The position numbers and the translations under genes were made by a program. A stretch of 51,622 nucleotides of DNA, taken from positions 1-51,622 of the forward strand of contig DATLQU010000018.1 of assembly GCA_035535015.1 (NCBI GenBank), written 5' to 3'. This document shows, one piece after another, positions 1 through 7,637 of this stretch (position 1 is its first letter; each line of letters opens with the position of its first letter). The notes below the pieces were generated by a model, which saw only the letters and a program-made list of their open reading frames with translations, ran no database searches and was not told the origin of the DNA. The DNA comes from Palsa-661 sp035535015 (lineage in GTDB: Bacteria; Actinomycetota; Acidimicrobiia; Acidimicrobiales; UBA8190).

Positions 1-87
1 CATGATTGATGCCCGTCACCTTAAGCGTCGATGTACCCATCTGTGCACCCCTTGTCGTTACCGACGGGTCGGCAGTTCTCAGAGTCG

Positions 88-486
88 TCAGCCCATCGAA
101 ATCAGTTCGAGCTGGATGTTGTCCGGATCGCGGAACACGAGTACCGCATACCCCTCCTGATCGTTGATTGGCGATTGGAACACGTTGTGCTTTTCGAAAT
201 GTTCTGCCCAGGTGTCGAGGTCGGCACGTTGGGCGACCCCGAAGCTCACGTGATCGAGCCCCGTCCGCGTCTCGTTGCATGGTTCGGATGCGTTGGCCGA
301 GTGCGTGTGTAGGCCCACGCACATTGAATAGTCCGGCTTGCCAAGAATGATGGCGTAGCCGTTACCGTCGGGATGGTCCTCTTTCATCAGCTCCGCGAGC
401 CCTAGGACTTCCTTGTACCACGCCACACTGCGGTCAAGGTCGGTGACCGTGAGTGAAACGTGGTGGATTGACGCGATGTCAGGCAT
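88..486 (-). CDS. VOC (glyoxalase/dioxygenase superfamily) protein
   Basis: A 132-residue single-chain VOC protein. Two beta-alpha-beta3 modules are visible, one from 'IHHVSLTV' (about residues 7-14) and one from 'GLDHVSFGV' (about 76-84). His8 or His9, His79 and Glu127 in 'IQLELIS' sit where VOC enzymes bind their metal. A purine-rich AGAGGA lies just upstream of the ATG at 486 and supports this start. Members range from glyoxalase I and fosfomycin-type transferases to ring-cleaving dioxygenases, so the substrate cannot be named. It lies 30 bp downstream of the cupin gene on the same strand and may be co-transcribed with it; both could be small-molecule modifying enzymes under the neighbouring MarR relic. 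Confidence 0.8.
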   Translation of the reverse strand: MPDIASIHHVSLTVTDLDRSVAWYKEVLGLAELMKEDHPDGNGYAIILGKPDYSMCVGLHTHSANASEPCNETRTGLDHVSFGVAQRADLDTWAEHFEKHNVFQSPINDQEGYAVLVFRDPDNIQLELISMG

Positions 487-516
487 GGTCCGGTCCTCTC
501 TGGGCGAACTTGCGGC

Positions 517-1029
517 TCAGCGAGCTGTCGTCAGCAGGTGGTCGGTGTCTTCGGCGCTGAGCGGCGGTCCGATGGGCCTCAGATCATGGGCCCCGGCCAC
601 ACGTGCGAGTTCGTCCATCGACGGAAAGACTGGTTCGATCGGCACGATCCGAGCGCCGGCTGGCACTCCGACCTCGCGGATAAAGTCCCGGAAGCTGGCG
701 TTGTCGTGCACAAGCAGGATGCGCGCCTCGCAATCGCCCACGACCCGGAACGTGTGCGGCACGCCGCGGGGCATGGACACCCAGTGCCCCGCTCCGACCA
801 ACAGCTCCTCGTCGCCACAGCGCACCACCATCTGGCCCTCGAGGATGTACCAGGTGTCGTCGAGGTCGTCGTGGGTGTGCAGCGGGGGCGCCGCGCCGAC
901 TGGCAAGGTCATCTCGAGCACGACGGTGTTCATTTCGGGCGCGCAGCGGTGCTCAACGACCAAGGTGTCGAGGAACCACCACGCCAGGCTTTGTTCGCTC
1001 TCGGGGGAGTCGACAACTGCCGTCGTCAC
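517..1029 (-). CDS. Cupin domain protein
   Basis: A small cupin of 170 residues. Motif 1 is 'PPLHTHDDLDDTWYILEG', giving two metal-type His residues, with Asp where the usual Glu would be. Motif 2 is 'PRGVPHTFRVVGD' with the third His. A perfect AGGAGG (1038-1043, minus strand) stands 8 nt before the GTG at 1029, so I prefer this start to the GTG at 1038, which overlaps the ribosome-binding site. The family includes dioxygenases, isomerases and quercetinase-like proteins, and the substrate is unknown. The gene diverges from a degenerate MarR-type regulator, the arrangement expected for a MarR-controlled enzyme gene. Confidence 0.8.
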   Translation of the reverse strand: MTTAVVDSPESEQSLAWWFLDTLVVEHRCAPEMNTVVLEMTLPVGAAPPLHTHDDLDDTWYILEGQMVVRCGDEELLVGAGHWVSMPRGVPHTFRVVGDCEARILLVHDNASFRDFIREVGVPAGARIVPIEPVFPSMDELARVAGAHDLRPIGPPLSAEDTDHLLTTAR

Positions 1030-1069
1030 TTCGGCCACCTCCTAGTTGGGAACTGTCGCGGATAGTCAG

Positions 1070-1102
1070 GTATCCGTACGATTGAGGATATGGTACGGTA
1101 AC
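1070..1102. promoter_or_regulatory. Imperfect inverted repeat, possible MarR operator
   Basis: Ten-base arms 'gtatccgtac' (1070-1079) and 'gtacggtaac' (1093-1102) are inverted with 8 of 10 matches and a 13-nt spacer. They lie in the short gap between the cupin gene and the divergent MarR-like gene. Position and symmetry suit a MarR-family operator; binding is inferred only. Confidence 0.35.
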
Positions 1103-1556
1103 CTTACGACTCTGTCAAGCGGTTCCCTGACCACTCCAATGGCGAGCCAAGCCCGTACGTCGGCGCCCTGCTGGGTGTCGTGTGGCAGTGGGTCCGCGAT
1201 CAGCTCTATGCGGGCGTCGTCGCGGCGGGATACGACGATCTGAACGCAGCGCACGTCGGGCTCTGTCCAAGCCAGCTTGCGGACCGGAGGGGGATCACGA
1301 AGCAGTCAGTCAACGACTTGCTCGGGTACCTGGAACAACACGGGTACCTGTTGCGCGTGCCCGATTCCGTCGACGGAAGGGCTCGTGTGATCCGACTTAC
1401 TCCGAAGGGATGGCGACTCCAGAAGACAATCTATGCCGAGGCTGCTTCGGCCCAGCTGCGGATCGAAGAGATCCTCGGGCCGCGGCGCCACGCCCGCTGC
1501 ACAGCTCGCTCGAACTGCTGGCCGAGCAGCTCGCCGGTTCACTGGCCGTCCCCTGA
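1102..1556 (+). pseudogene. MarR-family regulator, decayed
   Basis: The frame from 1102 reads 'PYVGALLGVVWQWVRDQL', then a winged-helix part with 'LADRRGITKQSVNDLLGYL' and the wing 'PDSVDGRARVIRLT', typical of MarR repressors. Three defects are visible. No start codon precedes the conserved N-terminus: the frame is closed by TAA at 1099 and the first usable GTG, at 1180, is inside the domain. The linker between 'AAHVGL' and 'CPSQLADR' looks short. Near 1485-1495 the sense frame shifts, and 'LHSSLELLAEQLAGSLAVP' continues one frame over, ending at the TGA at 1554-1556. Staying in the first frame gives a low-quality tail to 1722. I read it as an inactivated repressor of the divergent cupin gene; a sequencing error could explain only one of the defects. 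Confidence 0.6.
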
Positions 1557-1612
1557 CGCCGGTGGCGGATTTCCCGAAGATGCCGCGCCTGCGGTCACTC
1601 CAGTGTGGACTA

Positions 1613-1756
1613 TCGCGTCGACACGGCCAGCCATCTGCAATCACGCGTTGGGCGCCGATATAGACCGGTCGTTCTCCGACTGGTGCCGCACAACCTCGAC
1701 ACCTCCCGGGCAGCCTCGCTAGCAATCGATTCGCGGTTGGCAATGCCTTCCCAGTT
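1613..1756. repeat. Dispersed repeat R1, copy 1
   Basis: This roughly 140-bp stretch matches 17171-17310. Shared blocks include 'cgccgatatagaccggtcg' and the end block 'ggcaatgccttcccagtt'. By eye the left 90 bp are highly similar, with a short length difference before the end block. No ORF or terminal inverted repeat is evident. It begins about 60 bp after the MarR relic, in a gap with no gene. Confidence 0.65.
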
Positions 1757-1836
1757 ACCACTCCGTTCAAGTTGGTAAGAGCCGCGGTATCCATAGAGAT
1801 GTTGGGCACCGCTCGCGCCGTTGACTGCAGAAGCGT

Positions 1837-3012
1837 CTAGGGCGAACTTCCGGCGAGCAGCGAATAGATTTCAACCATCGGTGCGGTGGCGTTCACGGCT
1901 GACAAGGGCAGGAACAGGCCAGTTGACGGGTCACGATCGTGACTCCACATATAGGAACCGTAGAACTCCGCCTCATGTTTGTAAGCAGCTCTCGGTCGAA
2001 GCTGGTCGAGGAGGAACAGGTTGCGAAAGTAGATTCCGTTGAAGGCCGGTCCTTGAGCCTCGAGCTGTTTCCCCATTCCGTAGTACGCGACAGCAGCTTG
2101 GGCGGTGCGGATGGCACGGTTGAGGTAGCTCGCCTTCCCCGTCACGCCGTAAAGCAGTACACCGGCGCCGATCATGGTCCCTTGGTTGTAACTCCACTCA
2201 GTGGTGTTGATTGTCCCGGCCGAGGAGATGTGGTCGTAGTAGAGCCCGTTTGGTGCCGCTAGGCATCGGTTGACCCACTCGTACATGCGATTGGCCCAGG
2301 CCAGGTAGTAGGAGCTTCCGGTGAGTTCGTAGAGTTGGACCCCTACCTCAGCGTTGGGGGCGTTGGAGACGGTGTTGCGGTCTCCGCTCCAAGAAGCGTC
2401 GACCCAGTAGACGCCCCCCGGGCACGGAGAGGATCGATCTGTCGACCAGCCCGTCACCACGAAACGGAAGCTCTCCTCGGCCAGGGCGAGATCAGTCAGG
2501 CTCCCTGTCAGATGATATTGGTGCAGCAGCTCGAGCGACGTCCACGCGTTATCGTCGTAGTAGGTGTCCCCACCGGAGCCGAGCGGTGGTGCCACCGCTG
2601 ACTGGAAGGCGGGAGGTTGAACTGTGCCGCTCGGCGTGTGTTCGGAGGCGTCTTGATACTGGAGCAGGCCCCCCAGCCGGGCATCGAGGTCTGAACTGTA
2701 CGGCTTCCCGCCCGGGGTTCCGGCAAGATAGTCCGTCGCAGCCATGGCGTTTGTGAACGGCCACAGGAACGCGAAGGGGTTGGACGTCGTGGGCGCTGGG
2801 GCAACGTAGAGCTGACTTGCGGGCACATAGAGATACTGCTGGAGCGCCTCGTAAGAGGCGATGGCGCGTTGCTGGTCGACCTGCGCCTTGACGCTCTGCA
2901 CGGGGGAAGGCTGAGCTGCGTCTGCCGGAACGGAGGAGAACGCAAGAGCCGAAGTGATGGCCACGGCTATGGCGGAGCGTGCGACCAAGCCCTTGCAAAG
3001 CGCAGTCCTCAT
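1837..3012 (-). CDS. Secreted glycoside hydrolase family 76-like protein
   Basis: A 391-residue protein. The start at 3012 gives a normal signal peptide: basic n-region 'MRTALCKGLVARS', hydrophobic core, and 'PADAAQ' near residue 33. The mature part is an all-helical (alpha/alpha)6-type fold. 'TYYDDNAWTS' near residues 150-158 carries the paired Asp that are catalytic in GH76 endo-alpha-1,6-mannanases, and 'TEWSYNQGTMIGAG' near 270-285 is the second GH76 signature. The expected activity is hydrolysis of alpha-1,6-linked mannan outside the cell; the substrate is inferred from family. It is a lone gene with no polysaccharide-use cluster nearby. Confidence 0.75.
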   Translation of the reverse strand: MRTALCKGLVARSAIAVAITSALAFSSVPADAAQPSPVQSVKAQVDQQRAIASYEALQQYLYVPASQLYVAPAPTTSNPFAFLWPFTNAMAATDYLAGTPGGKPYSSDLDARLGGLLQYQDASEHTPSGTVQPPAFQSAVAPPLGSGGDTYYDDNAWTSLELLHQYHLTGSLTDLALAEESFRFVVTGWSTDRSSPCPGGVYWVDASWSGDRNTVSNAPNAEVGVQLYELTGSSYYLAWANRMYEWVNRCLAAPNGLYYDHISSAGTINTTEWSYNQGTMIGAGVLLYGVTGKASYLNRAIRTAQAAVAYYGMGKQLEAQGPAFNGIYFRNLFLLDQLRPRAAYKHEAEFYGSYMWSHDRDPSTGLFLPLSAVNATAPMVEIYSLLAGSSP

Positions 3013-3248
3013 TGAACCATCTTGACCGAACTCTATGCCGAGCACGAAATAGGCGGTTCAGGCTCGTGTCGCGCGTCCAAATCCTGCTGCATCCGATGGG
3101 TTTGGCCGCTCTCCAGATGTGACTAGATTCTTCGTACTGAGGCTGCAGCGAGGGGGAGGATGCACCCGATGAGGATACACGGCGCAATCGTCAGGCAGAC
3201 GGGCCGCGCCCGTAGTCGAGCAGTCGTCGACGTGACAGGGGGAGCGGT

Positions 3249-4229
3249 ATGACGAACGGGTTCGGCCGGGACACCACCACGGACGACGTCCTCGAAGGGA
3301 TGGACCTCAGCGGGCGCCGGTTCGTCATCACCGGCGCCGCCAGCGGACTGGGTCGGGAGAGCGCCCGGGCTTTGGCCGCCCATGGTGCCTCGGTGACCTT
3401 GGTGGCCCGGAGTCCCGAGCGGGCCGAGGGGGCGGTGGCCGAGGTCGGGGCGATGGTGTCGGGGGCCGACCTCGAGGCCGGCGTGGCCGACCTGGGTGAT
3501 CTGGAGAGCATCCGTGCCTTCGCCTCGTCCTATCTGGCCGGTCACCCGACAGTCGATGTCCTCGTCAACAACGCCGGGGTGATGGCGTGTCCTATGGGAA
3601 GGACCGTGGACGGATTCGAGACGCAGTTCGGTACCAACCACCTCGGCCATTTCCTGTTGACGGCCCTGCTCTACCCGGCATTGCGGGCGGGAGCCCATCC
3701 GCGTGTGGTGACCCTCACCTCGGCCGGTCACAGTCGCGCCGACGTCGACCTGAAAGACCCCAATTTCGAACGGACCGAGTACTCGGCGTGGGTCGCCTAT
3801 GGGCAAGCCAAGACGGCCAACGCGCTGTTCGCCCGCGAGCTGGCACGGCGGGCGGGCCCCGCGGGATTGTTGTCCTTCGCCGTCCATCCGGGTGTGATCG
3901 CCACTGATCTCGGCCGGCATCTCACCGATGACCTCGTACAGGACATGATGGAGTTCGCCCGTCGTCGTTCGTTCTCGGCCGGCAGCAGCGGGGAGTCTCA
4001 GGGTCTCCAGTTCAAGTCCGTGGAGGCCGGCGCGGCGACACAGGTGTGGGCCGCCACCACCGCCGATCTGGCGGACCACAATGGCGCCTACCTGGCCGAC
4101 TGTGGCGTCGGAGTGCTCGGGGCCGATCCCGGCGCCAACGGCTTCCGGCCGTATCTCCTCGACGACGAGCATGCCCTGGCGTTGTGGGAGCTGAGCGAGC
4201 GGCTCGGGGGCGAGCGTTTCGATCCCTAG
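3249..4229 (+). CDS. Short-chain dehydrogenase/reductase
   Basis: A 326-residue cytoplasmic SDR of the retinol-dehydrogenase/protochlorophyllide-reductase-like type. The cofactor motif 'TGAASGLG' is at residues 29-36, 'NNAG' at 107-110, and the catalytic set is Ser158/159, Tyr184 and Lys188 ('YGQAK'). An Arg follows the Gly motif and 'ARS' ends beta-2, which favours NADP(H). A GGGGGAG ribosome-binding site precedes the ATG at 3249. The 62-bp gap to the next gene contains that gene's own -10 box, so the two are probably transcribed separately. The substrate is unknown. Confidence 0.85.
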   Translation: MTNGFGRDTTTDDVLEGMDLSGRRFVITGAASGLGRESARALAAHGASVTLVARSPERAEGAVAEVGAMVSGADLEAGVADLGDLESIRAFASSYLAGHPTVDVLVNNAGVMACPMGRTVDGFETQFGTNHLGHFLLTALLYPALRAGAHPRVVTLTSAGHSRADVDLKDPNFERTEYSAWVAYGQAKTANALFARELARRAGPAGLLSFAVHPGVIATDLGRHLTDDLVQDMMEFARRRSFSAGSSGESQGLQFKSVEAGAATQVWAATTADLADHNGAYLADCGVGVLGADPGANGFRPYLLDDEHALALWELSERLGGERFDP

Positions 4230-4278
4230 CCGAGCAGGCGGCACAACGGCCGTCGAGATCGGCCCAGGCGGTCCCGAC

Positions 4279-4284
4279 TAGCCT
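4279..4284 (+). promoter_or_regulatory. -10 box TAGCCT of a leaderless gene
   Basis: TAGCCT ends 7 nt before the GTG at 4292. That spacing puts the transcription start at or next to the start codon. The same arrangement recurs at six other places in this window (17682, 34254, 37610, 38929, 40040 and, less tightly, 46487). Confidence 0.45.
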
Positions 4285-4291
4285 GCAGGGC

Positions 4292-5536
4292 GTGTCGGTC
4301 GATGTCCGCACACGATCGGTCAAAGACGTCCGTTCGCTCGAGCGCGACGAGATGCTCGACGCCGTACTCCCTGAAGCCCTGGCGGTGCATGGCGACCTGG
4401 CGGGTCGGGGGTGCTCGTACCTGGGGCTTTCGTCCTTGGGCTTCGACGTGGATGGGCGGACCCTCACGCTGACCGCTGCTTCGGGGACGCTGCGGCTCGC
4501 CTCGGACATCGACGCGGCAGAGGTGGTTGTGCACCTGGCGTCCGACGCCTTGTCCGACCTGCTCCAGGACCGGCAGTCGACCATGGGTCTGGCTATGACC
4601 TCGCGGGTCAAGATCAGCGCCGGCGATATCACCGACTGGGTCAGCTGGGAGCCCGTCCTGCGGGCGCTGCTCGACGGCCGCAAGGTGCACGAAGCCGGTG
4701 ACGTGACGATGGTCGACGTCGACGGTGACGAGCTCGATCTGGGCCGCGCCTTCACGGCGGACGACGACCCGAGGGAGATGGCCCACTTTCTCGAGCAGGC
4801 CGGCTTCCTCCATCTCCGAGACGTCTTCGATGAGGCGGAGATGGCGACGCTCGGTGGCGATGTCGATGAATGGCTGGCGCGGGCGGCTCCCGACGACGGT
4901 GATTCGTGGTGGGCCACCGACGACGCCGGCCGAGACCACGCCGTCCGGGTCCTCTTCTTCTACGAGAAGTCGGCGGCCTTGCGCTCGTTGCTCGACCGTG
5001 GGCGTTACCGCATGCTCGGTGAGTTGACCGGCGACGGCCATGTCCACACCGGCAATGCCGAGGGTCTCGTCAAGCCGCTCGGCATCGTCCGGGGCCTGTC
5101 CGATCTACCGTGGCACAAGGACTGTGGCCAGGGTGGACATTCCTACATCTGCAACGGGCTCACCACCGGAATCTCGGTGACCGGGGCCGACCGCACGAGC
5201 GGTGCGTTGGGCGTTATCCCCGGAAGCCATCGCGCCAATACGATGGCCACCGGCCGGGACCGTCGACTCGATCTGCAGCCGATCATGCTGGAAACACGGA
5301 CCGGTGATGTGACCGTCCACTGCTCGGATACGCTCCACCGTGCCTACCCGCCCGTCGACCGGCCTCGCAACGTCGTCTATTCGAGCTTCGCGCTACCGGC
5401 CCGGCCCGGCGAAGAAGTCGCACCCGACCCTCACCGGCGCGAGCAGCGAGCACAGCTGAGCAACGTGCAGTCACGCATCGAGGCTGCCGACAACGAAGCC
5501 AGCCAGACCCGCTACCAAGCCGGCCACGGGCGCTGA
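4292..5536 (+). CDS. Phytanoyl-CoA dioxygenase-like Fe(II)/2-oxoglutarate enzyme with N-terminal extension
   Basis: A 414-residue protein from the GTG at 4292; an upstream reading in the same frame overlaps the SDR and looks spurious. Residues 160-370 form a PhyH-type fold. 'LPWHKDCGQGGHS' gives the HxD iron ligands His275/Asp277, 'GDVTVHCSDTLHRA' gives the distal His (343 or 349), and 'RPRNVVYSSF' supplies the Arg expected to bind 2-oxoglutarate. Residues 40-135 ('LTLTAASGTLRLASD', 'SDALSDLLQDRQ') resemble an SCP2-like lipid carrier domain, which would suit a lipid or sterol substrate; that part is tentative. The product is probably a hydroxylated lipid-like molecule. A TAGCCT box just upstream suggests a leaderless transcript. 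Confidence 0.7.
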   Translation: MSVDVRTRSVKDVRSLERDEMLDAVLPEALAVHGDLAGRGCSYLGLSSLGFDVDGRTLTLTAASGTLRLASDIDAAEVVVHLASDALSDLLQDRQSTMGLAMTSRVKISAGDITDWVSWEPVLRALLDGRKVHEAGDVTMVDVDGDELDLGRAFTADDDPREMAHFLEQAGFLHLRDVFDEAEMATLGGDVDEWLARAAPDDGDSWWATDDAGRDHAVRVLFFYEKSAALRSLLDRGRYRMLGELTGDGHVHTGNAEGLVKPLGIVRGLSDLPWHKDCGQGGHSYICNGLTTGISVTGADRTSGALGVIPGSHRANTMATGRDRRLDLQPIMLETRTGDVTVHCSDTLHRAYPPVDRPRNVVYSSFALPARPGEEVAPDPHRREQRAQLSNVQSRIEAADNEASQTRYQAGHGR

Positions 5537-5706
5537 GGATAGACACAGCTGGGTATTCGGATCGCCGCCATCTATGGCGGTGGCCCCCGAGGCCCCTGCG
5601 GACACAGGAGTACTTATCCTGCGCGACCGAGTGCGAAAGCTGAGTCCTCCGTTCCAGCCCTCGACCCCGGTCAGCGCAGCTGCTATCAGCCAGGTAGAGT
5701 CGGCTG

Positions 5707-5727
5707 GTCGGCAACGCCTTGCCAGTT
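5707..5727. repeat. Repeat R1, short third fragment
   Basis: The 21 bases here match the end block of R1 at 18 of 21 positions ('ggcaacgccttgccagtt' against 'ggcaatgccttcccagtt'). The rest of R1 is absent, so this is either a diverged remnant or a chance match. Confidence 0.35.
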
Positions 5728-5779
5728 AGTACTTGTCATCTCTGCAGGTGGTTCATATTCCCTGCTTAGCGCCACTATC

Positions 5780-5911
5780 GGGCCAATTTAACCCAGTGCA
5801 GCGAGTGGGCCATGAGCGGCTGCCCTGTCGAGAAGGAACGGATGGGGCCCCGTCCGATGTCATCCGACGAAGCCCTGCCCCACCAGGCGCGCCGGCCGAT
5901 GTCGCATCACC
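5780..5911. repeat. Dispersed repeat R2, copy 1
   Basis: This matches 7296-7491 in the same order. Shared pieces are 'gggccaattt', 'gcgagtgggcc', and a block of about 76 bp that includes 'atccgacgaagccctg' and 'gccggccgatgt'. Copy 2 has about 75 extra bases in the middle. No protein is encoded. Confidence 0.6.
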
Positions 5912-6145
5912 ACGAGCAGCCCGGAAGCTCGAACTCGACCCTTTCCGACGCCCCCTCGTCGATAGCAATCTGTCGAGACCGGCGCCACACGTCAGAGCTG
6001 AACCTCCGCACTAGCCATGGATCGTCGAAACCGGTCGGTCTGCGAGTTCTTGAGCTCGGCAAAGCTCCCGCGCGTAACCGGCACTTATACCGGACGGCCG
6101 AGTTGCGGGCGGTGCGGATGGTCGGCGAGTCGTGCTCCTTTCAGC

Positions 6146-6693
6146 TCACAAACGGTAATGGAGGTATACGACGCCGCTGCGAAAGCGGCGCTCGTCCAAC
6201 AGCTCGAGCTCGGCATGGACACCGTCGGGTAGGGCACGCTTGCCACCGCCCACCAGGACCGGCCCGAGGAAGAGGTGGCAATCGTCGACCAACCCCTCGG
6301 CGATCGCCTGGCCGGCGAGCTCCGCCCCGCCGATCGTGATGTCGTATGGCGAGCTTTCCTTCAGGCGCCTGATCGCCGCGGCGTCGAATTCGCGCTCGAT
6401 TCGGGTTATCTCGCTGGACACCGTTTGAAGCGTCCGGGAGTAGACAACCTTCTCGGCCGCCCCCGCCAGATCTCGGCGAAATCCCGGTAGACTTCCCCCT
6501 GATCGCCGCCGGTCTCCCAGTAGACCATCGTCTCGTACATGCGCCGTCCGTACAGACCGGTACCGACGGGCCTCATGAGGTCGTTGACGAACGCATGCAC
6601 CTCCTCTTCCGGCGCCGCCCAGTCGAATTTGCCCTGCTCGTCCTCGACATAGCCGTCGAGCGACGCGATCGCCAAATAGATCAGGTTGGCCAT
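6146..6693 (-). pseudogene. DHFR/RibD C-terminal-family reductase, frameshifted
   Basis: The gene starts at the ATG at 6693 with 'MANLIYLAIASLDGYVED' behind a strong GAGGAGG site and runs in frame to 'FAEIWRG', near 6445. The family then continues one frame over as 'AAEKVVYSRTLQTVSSEI', ending '...IGGAELAGQAIAEGLVD' and 'LDERRFRSGVVYLHYRL' at 6146. The shift is at a GGGGG run (about 6450-6460, minus strand), a usual place for slippage or a sequencing error. Apart from the shift the protein looks full length (about 180 residues). Intact members are small NADPH-dependent reductases of the yyaP/yqjI type, often of unknown substrate. Confidence 0.7.
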
Positions 6694-6896
6694 CTGAACC
6701 TCCTCGAGATCGAAATTAGAGCAAGCGCCCGGAACTGCCGGTGGTCGGCCGGGGCTCATGGGGGCATTGACCGACCTGGCCGCCCGGTAATCCTCAGGGT
6801 CGACGTTATGGGCGGCTCAACCCGAGCTCTGACAGCCCTCACACGGCAATTTGCGGATGTCAAGAGGTTTGGGCGGCCTTAAAGCAGACTTGCGTC

Positions 6897-7024
6897 GTGA
6901 TGGACTGGGGGGAGTTCAGGGTGGTCGAAGCGACCGACTCGGACACCAATGCGCTACTGAGGCTGCGCGGCGACGCCGCCCGATGGCTCCTAGCCCGAGG
7001 GATCGACCAGTGGCGACCGGGGCG
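6897..7024 (+). pseudogene. GNAT acetyltransferase N-terminal fragment
   Basis: From GTG 6897/ATG 6900 the frame reads 'MDWGEFRVVEATDSDTNALL' and then 'LRGDAARWLLARGIDQWRPG', a typical N-terminus of small GNAT N-acetyltransferases. Similarity stops abruptly near 7020 and the acetyl-CoA-binding core is missing. The next bases belong to a group II intron maturase tail. A CAGACT hexamer 6 nt before the GTG could be its old leaderless promoter. Confidence 0.5.
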
Positions 7025-7290
7025 TTCTACCGTTCCCGGTTGTATCGCATCGCATGGCGTCTCGACCAGCACCTGGTCCGGTGGGCTATGCAGAAGTTCA
7101 AGCGACTGCGGGGGAGTCCCAAGCGGGCCTGGGCCTGGCTGAGCGCCGTTCGTCGGCGTCAGCCCCGGCTCTTCGCCCACTGGCACCTCGTCTCACCCGC
7201 CCAAGGTCGGCCTGTGGGAGCCCGGTGAAGGGAGACTTGTTCTGACAGAGCGGGGGGGTGCGATTCCCCCCGGCCACTCACCAGAGTAAC
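7025..7290 (+). mobile_element. Group II intron remnant: maturase C-terminus plus domains V/VI
   Basis: The frame from 7025 reads 'FYRSRLYRIAWRLDQHLVRW' and then 'AMQKFKRLRG...RAWAWL...PRLFAHW', the C-terminal (domain X/HNH-side) signature of bacterial group II intron reverse transcriptases. About 15-90 bases after it come 'gagcccggtgaagggagac' then 'gttc' (7217-7242), a shortened form of intron domain V, and 'gagcgggggggtgcgattcc' with its complementary C-run (7249-7272), a domain VI-like hairpin ending near 'ccactcacc'. The RT catalytic domain and the intron 5' end are absent, and domain V has lost part of its 3' strand, so the element cannot splice or move. Confidence 0.65.
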
Positions 7291-7295
7291 GAATT

Positions 7296-7491
7296 GGGCC
7301 AATTTGGGGCGGCGAGTGGGCCGAGAGTGTCAACGACGGTCGAGAACTGCGCGGTTATCGCCGTTGGTGCTCAGTATTGGACCGTCGCCGACAGGCCAAG
7401 AGTTGCTGCAAGATAGAACGACTGGGCCCCTTCCGACGCCATCCGACGAAGCCCTGTCCCGCCAGGCGTCGCCGGCCGATGTGGTATCACC
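7296..7491. repeat. Dispersed repeat R2, copy 2
   Basis: Second copy of the element at 5780-5911, starting only a few bases after the dead intron's 3' end. The longest shared block is 7416-7491. An insertion of about 75 bp (near 7330-7400) separates the left and right parts. The region 7296-7637 holds no gene that I can support. Confidence 0.6.
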
Positions 7492-7637
7492 CGTTGCGGC
7501 CAGACCTGCTCGCAATCCCTCAACGGCGTCGATCCCGGTCTGGCGTGATCGCGCCAAGCGACGTAAAGCCGGCTTACGCGCCGCATGATGGTGTCGTCAG
7601 ACTTGGAGCGACGTTGGCGAACCGATCAAGCGGGTGA

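Larger units (their letters stand above)
5537..6145. other. Gap without a gene; hairpin and repeat fragments
   Basis: I see no credible gene in these 609 bp. A perfect hairpin 'ccgccat-ct-atggcgg' lies at 5565-5580, 29 bp after the dioxygenase stop; it lacks a T-run, so terminator function is uncertain. A short piece of repeat R1 is at 5707-5727 and a copy of repeat R2 at 5780-5911. The rest has no codon structure on either strand. Confidence 0.5.

Noticed and set aside
7241..7283. tRNA or tmRNA 3' end (att site) suggested by a T-arm-like hairpin followed by ...CACTCACCA
   Set aside because: The T-loop would be TGCGA rather than TTCRA and the acceptor strand is out of register with CCA. The bases fit a group II intron domain VI better, because a maturase C-terminus and a domain V-like stretch lie directly upstream.
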